Part shown: piece by piece, positions 44,465-57,200 of the stretch
Layout of the letters: every line of letters starts with the position of its first letter
How positions within the stretch are numbered: the first letter of the stretch is position 1
Assembly (NCBI GenBank): GCA_037179385.1
Contig: CM074184.1
Location: 10,620,001-10,684,000, forward strand
Length of the DNA: 64,000 nucleotides
DNA from: Holothuria scabra
Lineage: Eukaryota > Echinodermata > Holothuroidea > Aspidochirotida > Holothuriidae
Reading direction: 5' to 3'
Position numbers and translations under genes: made by a program
Notes under the pieces: generated by a model
Databases searched by the model: none
What the model saw: only the letters and a program-made list of their open reading frames with translations
What the model was told of the DNA's origin: nothing

Positions 44465-47400
44465 ACTTCTCTTTCAAAGGGCTCATTGAGTTAATATTAG
44501 CTTAATGAGGACAGGTCACTACCTCATGACAGTGCTTGTTGTTAGCATAAGTCATCGTTACATATGCAGTAGTTACAGCAACAGTTTTGTGCATAATTTT
44601 AAAAAATGTCTGGTAACATGATTATTTGTATGTAAAGGCTATGAGAATTGTCAAAGTTTGACAATCGGTGAAGGAAACTTGATTTTAGTTTCAGAGGTGG
44701 GTATGAACTCTCTTTACTAGTCATGAGTTACAAAATAAAGTACATGAGAAACCACTTCATTTTTAGCTCAGTGAATGTAAGTTTTTCACAGAATTAGTTC
44801 AAGGTTGGGCTTTGGGTCTGAATCCCATGACAATGAAGTAGAATTGACCTTGAAAGTGGACTTGACCTTGGCAGTAACCTTTGTGAAGACTTTAAAATGA
44901 AACTTGTCAATGACCTTAAACTTATAAAAGCAATAACAAAGCAAAATTTTTTAGGGCAACCCATAAGCACCAACATCCAGTGTCTCCTGCAGTGTGTGCA
45001 CCACTCCTCACACATCTTGTTAAATGTTGAACCTCTTCCACCTAAGGCTGGAACTCTTTCCCATCCACCCTCCAGTCTATTTCCTCCCCATTGCACTAGC
45101 TGGATCCCCATATTTTTAAGATGCTACTTTTATTTTATACTATAAAATAAAATATAAGGTATAAGCTTCAAAATCCAAAAAGCTGTTCCAGGAATTTGAA
45201 CAAAGGACTCTGAATGAAATCTTTGCTAACACAAGTCTCAGCACACTAAGCCACACTACCATTAGAAATGAATTGCAACAATATTAAATCTTGAAAATGC
45301 CCAAATGGTAATTTTACCAGAAAAAAGGGATTCTAGGTTGTAATAAGCCCTGCAGATGGCACCTGCATCTGATACATTTTTAGTCAATTGGTTGCTACAA
45401 GTTCTTCATTGTTTGTTTTCTAACAGGAGAGTGCTTCCCCTACACATGACATCCACAGAACCACTGACCCTCTTATGTGGAGGACACAAATCCACCCCCC
45501 CCCCTTTTTTTTGGAAAGATGGCAGTGGGGAAGAGAGCTAACTAAGCTCTTGTACTTCAAAACAGAGACAAACTTGAGGGCAAAGTAACCATTTCAAAGT
45601 GCTTGTAATGACAAAAGAACAACCATCAAATACAACTAACTGATGCTCCAGCATTTCACACAAGGATGATTTTATTCGGCTCTAGGAGACATGTATGCAA
45701 AACGGACAGAAACGGGAGAATGAACAACCATGATTTCTTGAAAGGACTGACCACCAAAAGCAAACTTCTTTTCGGCAGAAAACTTTCAAATGACATATCA
45801 AAATTTCCTTTTCCTCATAAAATGATTACACTACAATTTCCCTCACCCATGACACATATTTTCAATTCATAACCTCATTTAAATACAAAAAGGAATGACT
45901 ACTGACTCACTCTCTCTGCTTAGCTTCAATTATAAATGAATAAAATATTAGTATACTCTATACAAAAGAATTCAGGCTAGGAACACAATAGGTTGGCCAG
46001 GTCAAAGATATATTCCATGATCAGGATGAACATGTTGCAAAGAAAAAATTTTTCAAAAGCACATTTTCATGGATGATTGTTGAATCCAACTGACAAAAGC
46101 CATTTCACCAAGCAAGCTTTACACTTTAGCCCTCCAACACTAGTGTGAACTCCTGAGATGATCTAGCCCATTCCCAAATACCATACTACAAAACCCTACA
46201 TAGTACCTGTTTGGCATTTTAGATGTTGAATACCTTTTCCTTGGAAGTAAATATATATGAACAAAAGCATTTAAAATTAAGAAACCAGACAGGTCCGATT
46301 GTTTAGTACTACGTAAAATTAGTGCAACAAACTTGGCAGTCTTATGACTTAAAACCAGAGAGTCACAAATATGAATACATTGGTATTTTAAGATACTCAA
46401 GAATGAATACAAATGGAGAATTATTGTAAAAGAGAGAGAAAAAAAAACAACTGATAGATAATTCATTTAACTTGGGAATACAGCTTGGCCAGTACACTTG
46501 TATGTAGCAGTCTCATATGAATACAGTGCCTTCACAAATTTGGTATTTACTAAGTCAAAGTTCCAGGACTGGAATAAACTTTTAAAAGATATTACATTAT
46601 GCTACCAGCAGTATTCATACATCCAGTGATATATTTAAATAAAACTGCTTTTACAAAACTTACTCTCTCCTGTTTAGAAACATTGGTAAATTTGACAATT
46701 AACAAATTTTCATAAGAAAGCTGTGTATGAATGGAATCTTTAACAAAACACTTTAGGACCCTAAAAAAAACCTGCTAAGAAAGGCCAAGCAATTCGCCTC
46801 AAGTAGATGGCTTTTCTTCAATAGCAATTCTGCACCAAGCCCTAAACAAAATTGGAATGGTGAAGCTACAGCTGATTTAAAAAGTCTGAAACTATGATGT
46901 AACTGTCACATGACATAAGCTCCTCCCTTCATGTCCTCTTACATGTATCCAGTGAGGTCTAGCTCTGTGTTGATAGCTGGTGTTGCATTACTTGAGGGAG
47001 ATGCTCTTGTGGCAGGGAGTCTGTCTAACAAGGCTTCAATTAATACTTCACAACAAGAGGCATTTCTTCAGAATGTCCATTTATGGGAAACTACTCAAAA
47101 AGCCTGATTTGAAAAAATACAGGGTATGAGCAAAAAGCTGCAAATTTTGGTGCTCAGTTCAAGAATGCTTGATAATTGAGGTACGCAGTAAATTCCTAAA
47201 AACTGGTTTTTAAATCTTACTGTCAAATGATTCAAATTAATGCTTTATAGCATCTAATCCAGCTGCACCTGCCTAACTCCTACACCAAACTTTCAAAATA
47301 CCTACCAAGCAAAAGAGACAATATTGCAAATATATAACAATACCTCTAACTTCTACTTTTGCTTGTGGAGAATACAGGCTACCATAGTTCAGGAAGGAAC

Positions 47401-47737
47401 AAGCCAGCAATTCTTTTACTGCAAGGGTTTTATTTGACATATTTCATTTTTTTATTTTTACAAAAGCCAAGAAAACTTTAAGTGACCTGCAATAATACAG
47501 TGAACTAAAAAAGATAATAATTTTTCTGAATTTTTTTCCTTTTTACTTTTTATATTCCTATCATCAATTTTTACATCCATTTCTTAATTCCTATATTTCA
47601 AGGATGAATAATTTAAAGTTTCTTAATCAACCAAAATGATATCGCTCAAGCAAAGGTCGTCACACCAACCACAGTTTCCTCAAATTCTTTTCAATGATTA
47701 AAGATTTAATTCATTACTCGACCTAATGTTTACACCT

Positions 47738-47757
47738 TTTTTTTTTTTTTTTTTTTA
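47738..47757. repeat. Poly-T tract
   Basis: A run of about 20 T on the plus strand, i.e. poly-A on the minus strand, in the putative 3'UTR of the minus-strand gene. Confidence 0.7.
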
Positions 47758-48232
47758 AACCTTGGCTTCACTGTACACAAAACTACAAACTTCCAATTGG
47801 AAAAAAAAAAAGAAACAAGAAAAACTTAAAAACAACAATATTAAAAAATATGACGACAGAAAAAAGCCTATGTCTAAGTTGAGGCACATCACCAAGTAGT
47901 TTTGATTACACAAAAGAACAAAAAAAGACAAAACTACAAAAAAAGGAAAAACTTAAAAATCCCACCAATTTTTTCATTTTCTGCCCAATATCGAATTTCT
48001 CCTAAATGATTACAATATTAGTACAAAACAACTGATGTCTGGTCAATTGCATTTATCAGAGCAAAAAGATTTAAATTTATAAATTACAAGAGGTTGGCAA
48101 CTTCTCCCTATGGAACATTTTAATCGCTAATGACTTAAATGTGTTCCTCTCTTTAATCAGTTGATACTGCTGAATCTTGAATAAATTCTGGTCCACTGTC
48201 TAGGGGGAGAGAGATGGCACAAACCACCTTCC

Positions 48233-51200
48233 TTACTCCTGTATTTGAAGCTCCTCTAATTCTTCCACTCCGTTGTATTCACTAGTGAACTGTAAAGTGG
48301 AAGGACATTAAAATATTAAAATATATAAAATGTTACAAAGCCATTTAATATTTTTCACCCAATTGAAATTGTAGAAAGCTTCAGCTTGCCTAACCCTTGC
48401 CTTAACTAAAGCTGTTTTAGCAGACATTATCCGTCATCCAAGGAATTCAAGTGAACATCTCTACTCCAAACACTGGCAAATATGACCTTCCTTCTTTTGC
48501 ACACCCTCTGGAGTAACCCCTTACCCTTCCAGCCATACACTGTGGTTATTTCTTGAAAAAACAGATCAAAATTGAGTAATTTGGAAAATTAACTCTGCAC
48601 TGGATGACTTCAACAGAAGTCTGAGATATTGCAAGAATTATCTTTTGAAAAGTTCTGATCCCTCTTAGCATAGTTTAGTATTTTATGGTTCAAAATTTAA
48701 AATACTATTGGCCGAAGATTAAATGAAGATGATAAGTTGAATCAAAAGACACTTTGTATTGACCAGGACACAATGAAAATTTTTGTATGCATACTGGTCA
48801 TGTTCAAGAATGATGTGAGCTACTTTTTGTAAAACAGTAGCACCTCCTAACATTGTTGGAGTCTGATGGGTGCCTTCCAGCAGGAACAACCAAACATTAC
48901 CTGGCACCCAGTCAATTTCATCCTTACTATTGACTCAATTTTTGAATCATCCATCATGCAAGCTGTGATGAGAATTTAAGTCCATCACTCTTCTAGTAAA
49001 ATTGATACTGAGGAACATAGCATAAGATATATGGCAGTAATACTGGGCTTGAAATTCAAAAAAGATTCAAAAAGGGCATAGGCAAAATGAGCAAAATTGC
49101 TATTGCTCTGTGTTATTCCAATGGGACATTTTTGAGGGGCACCACATCCATCAGGAAGGGCACTATAGCCATTGCTATAGGTGCCATTGGTTATTTTGAG
49201 CCCTGGTATTAAAACAAGCTTCTCCATCACTCAGTTGTCTATACTGAGATTCTGGTGAATCCTCAAAATTTGAATTTATCTCATAACTGAGAAACATCAC
49301 TCTTCAGAAATGTTACACCAAGCTACCTGTTTGCAATAACTGCTACTTCACTTTACAAATGATAGAACACTTGCCTTTTTACCAAATAAAAAGTTTTAAA
49401 CCAAACTGATGATGAATGCTTTTCATAAGCCTATGTTACATACACCAGCAATTAAATGTGCTATGCCTAAAATGTTCTCACAGTGTCAGTATCACTGGTC
49501 AAATACAGCGATTGCAAACAGAATTGTCCAAATATTTGACAAAGAGTAGTAAAAATTTTGCTAATGACCTTCACATGCTGTAATTGTTCACCCCCAGTTT
49601 TAATTGATCAACTTTTGGTATACATGCTTTTCAGCTTTGAGAGCAACTCTCATTGCAGCTTTCCTCAGAGCCTATCTTCCTGTTTTAAACACTACCTGAG
49701 GACTTGTCTTTTTGCTAAATTCATTCCAATCCGTGCTATTTGTAATTACTCCTTATGGCTAGCAACTTTAAGGTTTGTGGCTCATTGTGAATAGAGACAT
49801 TTGCATTATAAAATACAATACAAACTTGAAATTGAAAAAAAAAATGAAATATTTGCAGGGTGTTTCAAGAAAGTTTGTACAAATGCGTATACATTTTACC
49901 TGGCATAAAGGTTACAAATACACTTTATACACACATTTGCTAGGTGTACAACAAACACAATGTGAGATTACATCACAATGCAGTTACTTACACAAAACTT
50001 CTCATTCAAACTACTGTTAAGGTTCATCATATATCGTTCTGTTCCAACAGTACAGTGGTGAAGAGAGGTCAACCACTAAAAACAGAAATTTTTTCCATCA
50101 CATACTAATTATTGCTGAAGTCTGTCTTATTACCTCAGAATTCACTATCCTGCTATCTTGGAATTTTGAGGTACTATACTGAGTCAAATTTCTGAAATAC
50201 TAAGTCAGAATTTGGAGATCATTAGTATGTGAACCCCTTTCCACCTTCCGTTTTGTTGGGGGGGGGGGGGATTGAGTTGTCCCCTTTCGTCCACCATACA
50301 GCAAAGTAAGGGTTGCATAAAAGTTATTTTACGAGGAGAAACTGTGAATATTAGCTTGCCACAGGAACAACACAGAAAGTTTGGGGTAATATAATTATAA
50401 CACAAATGCTTTAATAATGAAGTGAATTAACAGCATGCATAAATATGTTCAAAAGAAAGGGTGCTTGCAGTTTTACAAGGGCTCTCTTTCTGAAAATAGC
50501 ATTCAAGTAGCAACAAATGGATTGGTTACTGAAGGGAAATACTCCAGAGAGTTACCTTTTGACTGAATATGTTAACTTATTTAGATTATACAAAAGGGAA
50601 GGAAAACTTGTGTTGTTCGTTAAATTACAAATCCAGAAATGCATTGCTTTTGTACCCTCTACAAATGATCTTTACACACTTCATAAATTTAGGCTGTAGA
50701 CCTAAACTTGATATGTTGCAGTTAACACCATGACATGAGCATTTCTCTAGAAGATTTTAAGTGAACCACCTGATTTGTTCCACAGCAAGTCAGGTGTATG
50801 CAACCTGCCTAATCAGGTAATTTAACACCAGTAAAACCCTGATGCTATAATGCCCGATAACCACTGTAACAATATCTTCCAACACACCAACACTGAACAA
50901 CTGATTACCCCTACCTTCCTGGTGGGTGTATTCATGAGCGACTTTACTTACCCCTTGCTACAACTAGATAGCATGCTAATCGCGTACCCCCCACTACTCA
51001 GAGAAGTTCTAGCACCGCCCCCTTGGCAAAGGTGATGATCACAGTGTGGTGTGGTGCGTGGTGCACGAGTAATAGGCAATTTAGATATAGCAAGGGGTAA
51101 GTATATGTCAGCGATGTGAAGCTACTGTTAACCAATTACAAAGCATTCTGGCTGCCACTAACTCTTTGACAAAGCTTGCTGATAAGTAACTTCATATTCT

Positions 51201-54200
51201 TCTGCTAACCTACAGTCTACATATTTGACCTATTGACATTGAGTATAATGGCTGCTGATTGCTGAGGGGAATTGAAGGCTATGAATCTTTTAAAGGAATG
51301 CTTTATGTAATGACTTACTACATATTACCACATTAACAGTCTGCATTGATCATTAAACTGGGAAAATACACCATGAAACTGTTTTTGAAGCAGAGACATC
51401 ACAGATGTACTACATTCTAATACCAAACTGATCTTCAATAAAGTTAACTAACTAACATTGTATTCTACATCTGTTAAGATTACATACATTCTTAGAAATG
51501 TATCCCCACTTTACAATTGACAGTATACATGGGTACAGACCATTCAAACTCTGTGACACAAACTCCATCAAATAGCTATAGTGATGTATCTTCAATTTTA
51601 ACAACAGAAAAACTTTCACAAAAGTGAATGGAATTCTCTCCAGTGTTGTTGAGGCAGCTTTGGATCCACACTTCCATACATAAAAAGTTGCAACACTAAT
51701 TTGCTCACTGATCATTAAACATGATACCTGCAAAGCACAATCTTTATCACACAGTTAATAGACAAGGAACCTTACACAAAATCTGCAATAGTCTGCACCA
51801 GTAAATTCCAACAAAGGATTTAAAACCAAAATATCGTGCAAATATTGAACAAATTTGTGCATGCAGACCAGGAAATACCAATGAATGGTAAAAATGGGCA
51901 AACCTGCAGGCATCAGACCCTGCTTCCACCAGCAAGAGAAGTCACAGAAAGTACTTCAAATTTAGAGGAGAAAATGACAGATTTAGATATATTTACATCA
52001 ACCACTTTTCCTCAAACTTTAAATGAAATTCGTAAAAGTTGTTCAAAATGACACAGGACCTAATGTCAGCATCCACTAATTATTAACTGTAGAAGGTTTT
52101 GTAAGAGGAAAGTACACTGTAGCAAAACACTTTCAGTACATTAAACTCTTAAAAACTTCAAAAAAATGAAGAAAGTGAATCTTTAAGTGAACCAATGGTT
52201 AAGGTTTAGTAAAGAACAGAAAGAGGGCACATATTGTGCAAACAGCAATGCTAATTTAGAGGGATGAAACAAATTACACAACGAAACCAAAATTTTAACA
52301 GAGAAGTCCAAAATGTGAACTGCAGAAGTGTTGAAGACATGTTTACAGCTAGCTACTGTACATTAGACTGCTGAGAGAACAACAGGAAATATCAGATTTG
52401 TGCCACACTAAATGTATGCCTCTCTTTTTCTGGGGAAGTAACATGGAGGTGGGGGGGTATGGATGGGTGGAAATTGGGACGTAGTGGTATATGGAAGAGA
52501 GAGAGCAAAAATTACTTTGTGGAAGGGGTAGAAAAGTTTCAAAAATTTTTCCAGTTGTCTTGTTACTTTTTGTGACAGTGATGGAGAAGTTATGTTCTTC
52601 ATGTGGGAAAACACAGGGTACTATGGCCACAAATTGGGTTTACGAACAAAGACAGGGAACTATGGCCTAAAAGGGGTACTATGGCCAGAAATAAGGGATT
52701 ATGGCCAAAAATGGGATATTATGGCTAACAATAGGGATAACTACGAGCAAAATGATCTAAGCCACTTGTAGACTTTCTATTTTGGAAAGGAATAGAATAG
52801 ATTGTGTTGAATGGCTTCTTAGAATTAATTTGAGTTTAGTTCTCTTAATTTGTGGTAATATGAAGAAAGAGAGGCATAGAATAAAAAAGTTGAATATGAC
52901 AAATGTCCTTAGAGGAAAGCTATCAGGTTTGAGTTTTGCTAAAGGATGTTGTTTTGAGTTTTGCTAAAGGATGTTATTTTGTGAGTGCACCCCTTTTACC
53001 TGATGGTGTTGCTGGTGGGAGCTTGATACAACATAGGTCTCCAGTGTCTCAATGACCTGAAGTAATTAGCAAAGGTGACATAGGAAAAATAAAAACATGC
53101 AAAAAGTTATTACTACAAATTGACATGGTGAGGCCAAACTTCTAGTGGGAGGACAAGACTTTCAAATTGGGAAAAGGATAGCAGGTATTTTCATAAAACT
53201 ACAAATTTTGGGAAGATAAAAACAGGAGCAGAGGAATAAGCCAGTTCAGAGTTCTTACTGTGCAGGTGCATGATAGTGCTATGACCCATGACACTAGGAG
53301 ACAAGTCATAAGCCATGCGTAGGTTTGTGAACTGTGTGCTATGCACTGGTACAACAGTGTTGGGTCACTGGTAGAGCCCATACCCGTAAAACCTTCGACC
53401 TTTAGAACATACTGGCAACTCTGAACTGGCTTATCAAACTACATCGAGGAAATTTCATGAAAATTCCAACAATACCATTTGAACAAAATTTTGCTTTTAT
53501 ACAAATGTATTTTCACTCTATCATTATCCCCTTTGCTGACACCACTTCTACCAATTCATGTATAATGAATGCTACCACTAATCAAAACTTAAATGCCAAA
53601 ACATATGTACTATACTCAGCCAAACCACAATAGGACACCACTTCACAGCCCCTGTATTACATTGTACCATGGAACGTTATAATACATATATAGGCTTTCT
53701 CATTAATATCTTGGACCGTGTGTTTGGTCTAATGGTAAGAGCTTCCACCTTTCACGTGGAAGGCCCAGGTTCTATTCCCACGTCGAGTCATACCAAAGAC
53801 TCTTAAAATGGACCCTTCTGCTGTTGCGTGTGATGCTCCGCATAAGCAACAGAAAAGGTAAAACAAGCCAGTGAGCCACAACTGGAAAAAAGGCTGTGGC
53901 CGGCTCGACTTGAACGAATAGGTTGGAAACTGGGCCGTAAAACTCATTAATATCTCAAATACTGCCACAAAATCATTGTAATAACACAACCTTAAAACAT
54001 CTCATCCTTCACATGCTATGTATTTTACATGCATGGGTTTGTGGTTTAGCTGATATTTTCTTTTATGAAAAATTGTGGGTCAAAAAGAAAGACCTAGCCA
54101 AATTCAAAATACAAGACAAATAGGGGTAACCATGCCTTCATTTTTCTATGTAAAAGCTGTAGGATTAAAAAACTTTTTTGCCATTTACAATATCTATACT

Positions 54201-57200
54201 AACATTTTTTTATCAAATAATTGCAAAATTTGCATACAACATTTCAAATTAAATTAGATTTGAAAATTGAAATGAATTACTTTTGAGAATCTTTTGTGCC
54301 AAATGTCAGTATGCTATGTGGGTTTGCCATATCAGCGTTCCATGCAAACTTGAAATTTTGTGGTAGGAAAACTTATTTCAATGCCAGAAAACAAAGAAAT
54401 GAAGGAAATGGTAGGACATCAGATCAGTGGTTCTTAACCATGGGGAAACTTCCCCCAGGAAGAAACTTTCAGAATCTTGGGGGAACTTTATTAGTGGATA
54501 GATAAAAAGTGCAATTTTGCAAAGTTTTGAAATTTCGGACGTTTTTCTTGTTTACTCTTGACCCCTTCACTGCTGACTGCTGTCAAGAGTAATCTGTCAG
54601 CAGTGAAGGGATTTCTGTCCAATGTATTTTACAGGGTTGGGGAGGGGGGCAGCCTGAGTGGTTGACTGGCAAATAAGGAGCTGTGAAGAGAAAGGTTAAG
54701 AACCACTGCATCCCACGAAGGTTTGACCTGCGATAGCAACAAACATTTGCCAGAAGCATGACTTTTTGTGAGAATACATGATGGGGCATGAACAAACAAC
54801 TTCAACATCACCAAAATCTTCTTTTCAGATAATGAGTAGAACATGCTTGATGGATTACACATGAACTATGCAAAATGCAGGCATCCAAGGTGTAATAAAC
54901 TGAATGGAAAACTTCCACTTCAATGGAGAAGACTTTCATTCCTTCAAAAACATTTCAATATTTGAATTCTAAGGACATTCTTATCATCAAGCTATATTAA
55001 CTAATACTGGACCAATACCAAAAGTTTTTTCAAATCATTTCTTTTTTTAACCTATTTTTTTTATCTTTAAATGCAACTTTTTAAATTTCTGAAGAAATGA
55101 AACCAACCAGAAAAAACAAAAACTTAATAAACACCACAAAATGCTCTTCAAGGCAAAAAATCAGAATCAAGGTTAACTCTAACCTCTGTGTGTGTTGTTT
55201 TTTGCATTTGCATTGTGCTTCTCTCCGTGCTCACCATATACCCGCCGTCTGCAATGGGCAGTGGAGCAAAGCATGATGGAAAGGCAAGATTAGGAAAAGT
55301 ATGAAAAGATCAAACTTGATGATAATTAAAATAAAGTAATTATAACAATATGCACAGATTAGAATGTCAAATAGGAATTTCATGTACTGTGACAATTGCA
55401 TAATAATATTTTACTGACAAGCCTGGTTTTCTTCAAGTTGACAGAAAATGGTGGGAATGACTGACAAAGTGAATAGAGAGTTGAATGTAGACAACGTGAC
55501 ACAGTGATATTATAAAGTTGAAACAAAGTATAGCTCTGATTGTGAACAACTGCAAACATTAACACCAAAAGTCCCCCTCCCCTTTTCCCTTGAAGATGAA
55601 ACCAACTGCAATTGACTAATACTTGCCAGTTTTCCAGTTTGTGGAAGAAACAGATTTTTATGAATGTGAATGAAACATTGGTATAAATTATTTGAAACTT
55701 TTTTGAAGCAAGTGAGTATTTCAAAGAAAATGTGCTATGTTGAACTTAATTAACTTTGACAATAATAGAAAGACATTTAAATTGTAAGTTGGGAATATGT
55801 CCTGTGGTAAAAGGGTTAACAAATACCACTTTGGCGATTGTGTAAAAAATTATGGCCCTTTCAAAAGAAACCCTGCATTCCAGAGTATTTTGTCAGAAAT
55901 GCTTTATTCTTTATTAACTAACTTTCCATTTATAGGAAGCTCATGTAAAAAATTAATTATGTATGTAGCTGACTAATTAAAGTAAATGGCATTTCACTGA
56001 AAATCATCCCTTCACTCCCCTTTTGAGCTGTGTCCTGTAATTTTGGTAGTGATTTCATTTGTCAAATGGTGGACACCAATTTTTGCTCTGTACCACTTGA
56101 AAGAGTTTTCCTTTTAAAACTCAGTTTTTCCCTCAGATAAAAATTTGAAATGTCAAAATGATATATAGGCAGTTGAAACTATTAAACAGAGACAGACAGC
56201 ATTTAAGATGAAATTGGAAAAGTGTGCCTACTGCTAAAGATTTACATTTTATACATCTGGCAAGTAATACAGGGTTTTCCCTGGCATTGTTTCTGTAAAG
56301 TGGCTGATGCACAGATTTTGGCTACTACATCTCAGAAAATTGGTCTAATTGCCATCTGCATTGCACTTGCTATTGAAGAAGTGATGGTTCCTCTCCCTGT
56401 TTGAGTGAAGCTAGCAAACTTTACCCCATGGGCTAGCACAACCTCACAACCTCTTACACCCAGGAGATCCCTTGTAATAGAACCATTCTCATCTTGGCAA
56501 TGTAACACAGATACCATTCCTTCTATTCCTTCCCTTCTCACCACCCCACTACTTAAAAGGGAAAGCAGTCAACCAGATTTGAAGAAATGCAGTAGATTGT
56601 TCTGTTCTATGTTAGCTCTTGAGTTATGTAACAATATTATTTTCTCCTTTATTGTGAAATTTACTAAGAGTAACTGCTTCCTCTACCTTTAATATACAAT
56701 ATTAAAGTTCTAAAATACAGTACTAGGAAAGATACTTTGAAGAGAAATTGTAAGAAAATTGTAAGATTTAACTGTTGCTTCAGAATTAGTTTAGGGTAAC
56801 TGTTCTTGCCCTTCAATACATAAAGTTTGGCAAACAATTTTCTGAAGACATGTCTGGAGGACTACTATATATTCTGAATACTTTTTACTACTACCTAAGT
56901 GTATATTTTTGCCACAATTGACCTAAAGTTACTTCTACTTTACCTTAAGTTTCTTCTTCTACCAATGTAATACTTTTCACACTTGCATTAAAAATCTTGA
57001 ACATTGTACGAACACTTTGGTAAAATTGGACTGTCTTTTTAATGATCTTCACAGGTCGATTCCAGTTAACAACTCTTTCCTCTAGACATCAAAACCCTTT
57101 TTTAGGTGTGGTGTGGTATCACAATCATATCTCATTACTTTCCTTTGGCAATATTTTGGAGTCTATGATATATCTTTAGAGGGACAGATACAAGAATAAA

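Larger units (their letters stand above)
42567..48232. other. Convergent intergenic region and probable 3'UTR of the minus-strand gene
   Basis: POLD2 (+) and the next gene (-) converge here. No coding exon is credible. A SINE-body scrap, GTCATACCAAAGGCTATAAAAA, lies at about 43531 and an inverted repeat of 95 bp at 44370-44464. Long A/T tracts near 47440-47940 and a minus-strand AATAAA at 47429-47434 would fit a long 3'UTR of the gene ending at 48233. Confidence 0.4.

Noticed and set aside
56332..56544. Minus-strand frame with GVRGCEVVLAHGVKFASF
   Set aside because: It looks protein-like, but an equally open frame exists on the opposite strand and no splice borders fit the gene around it.
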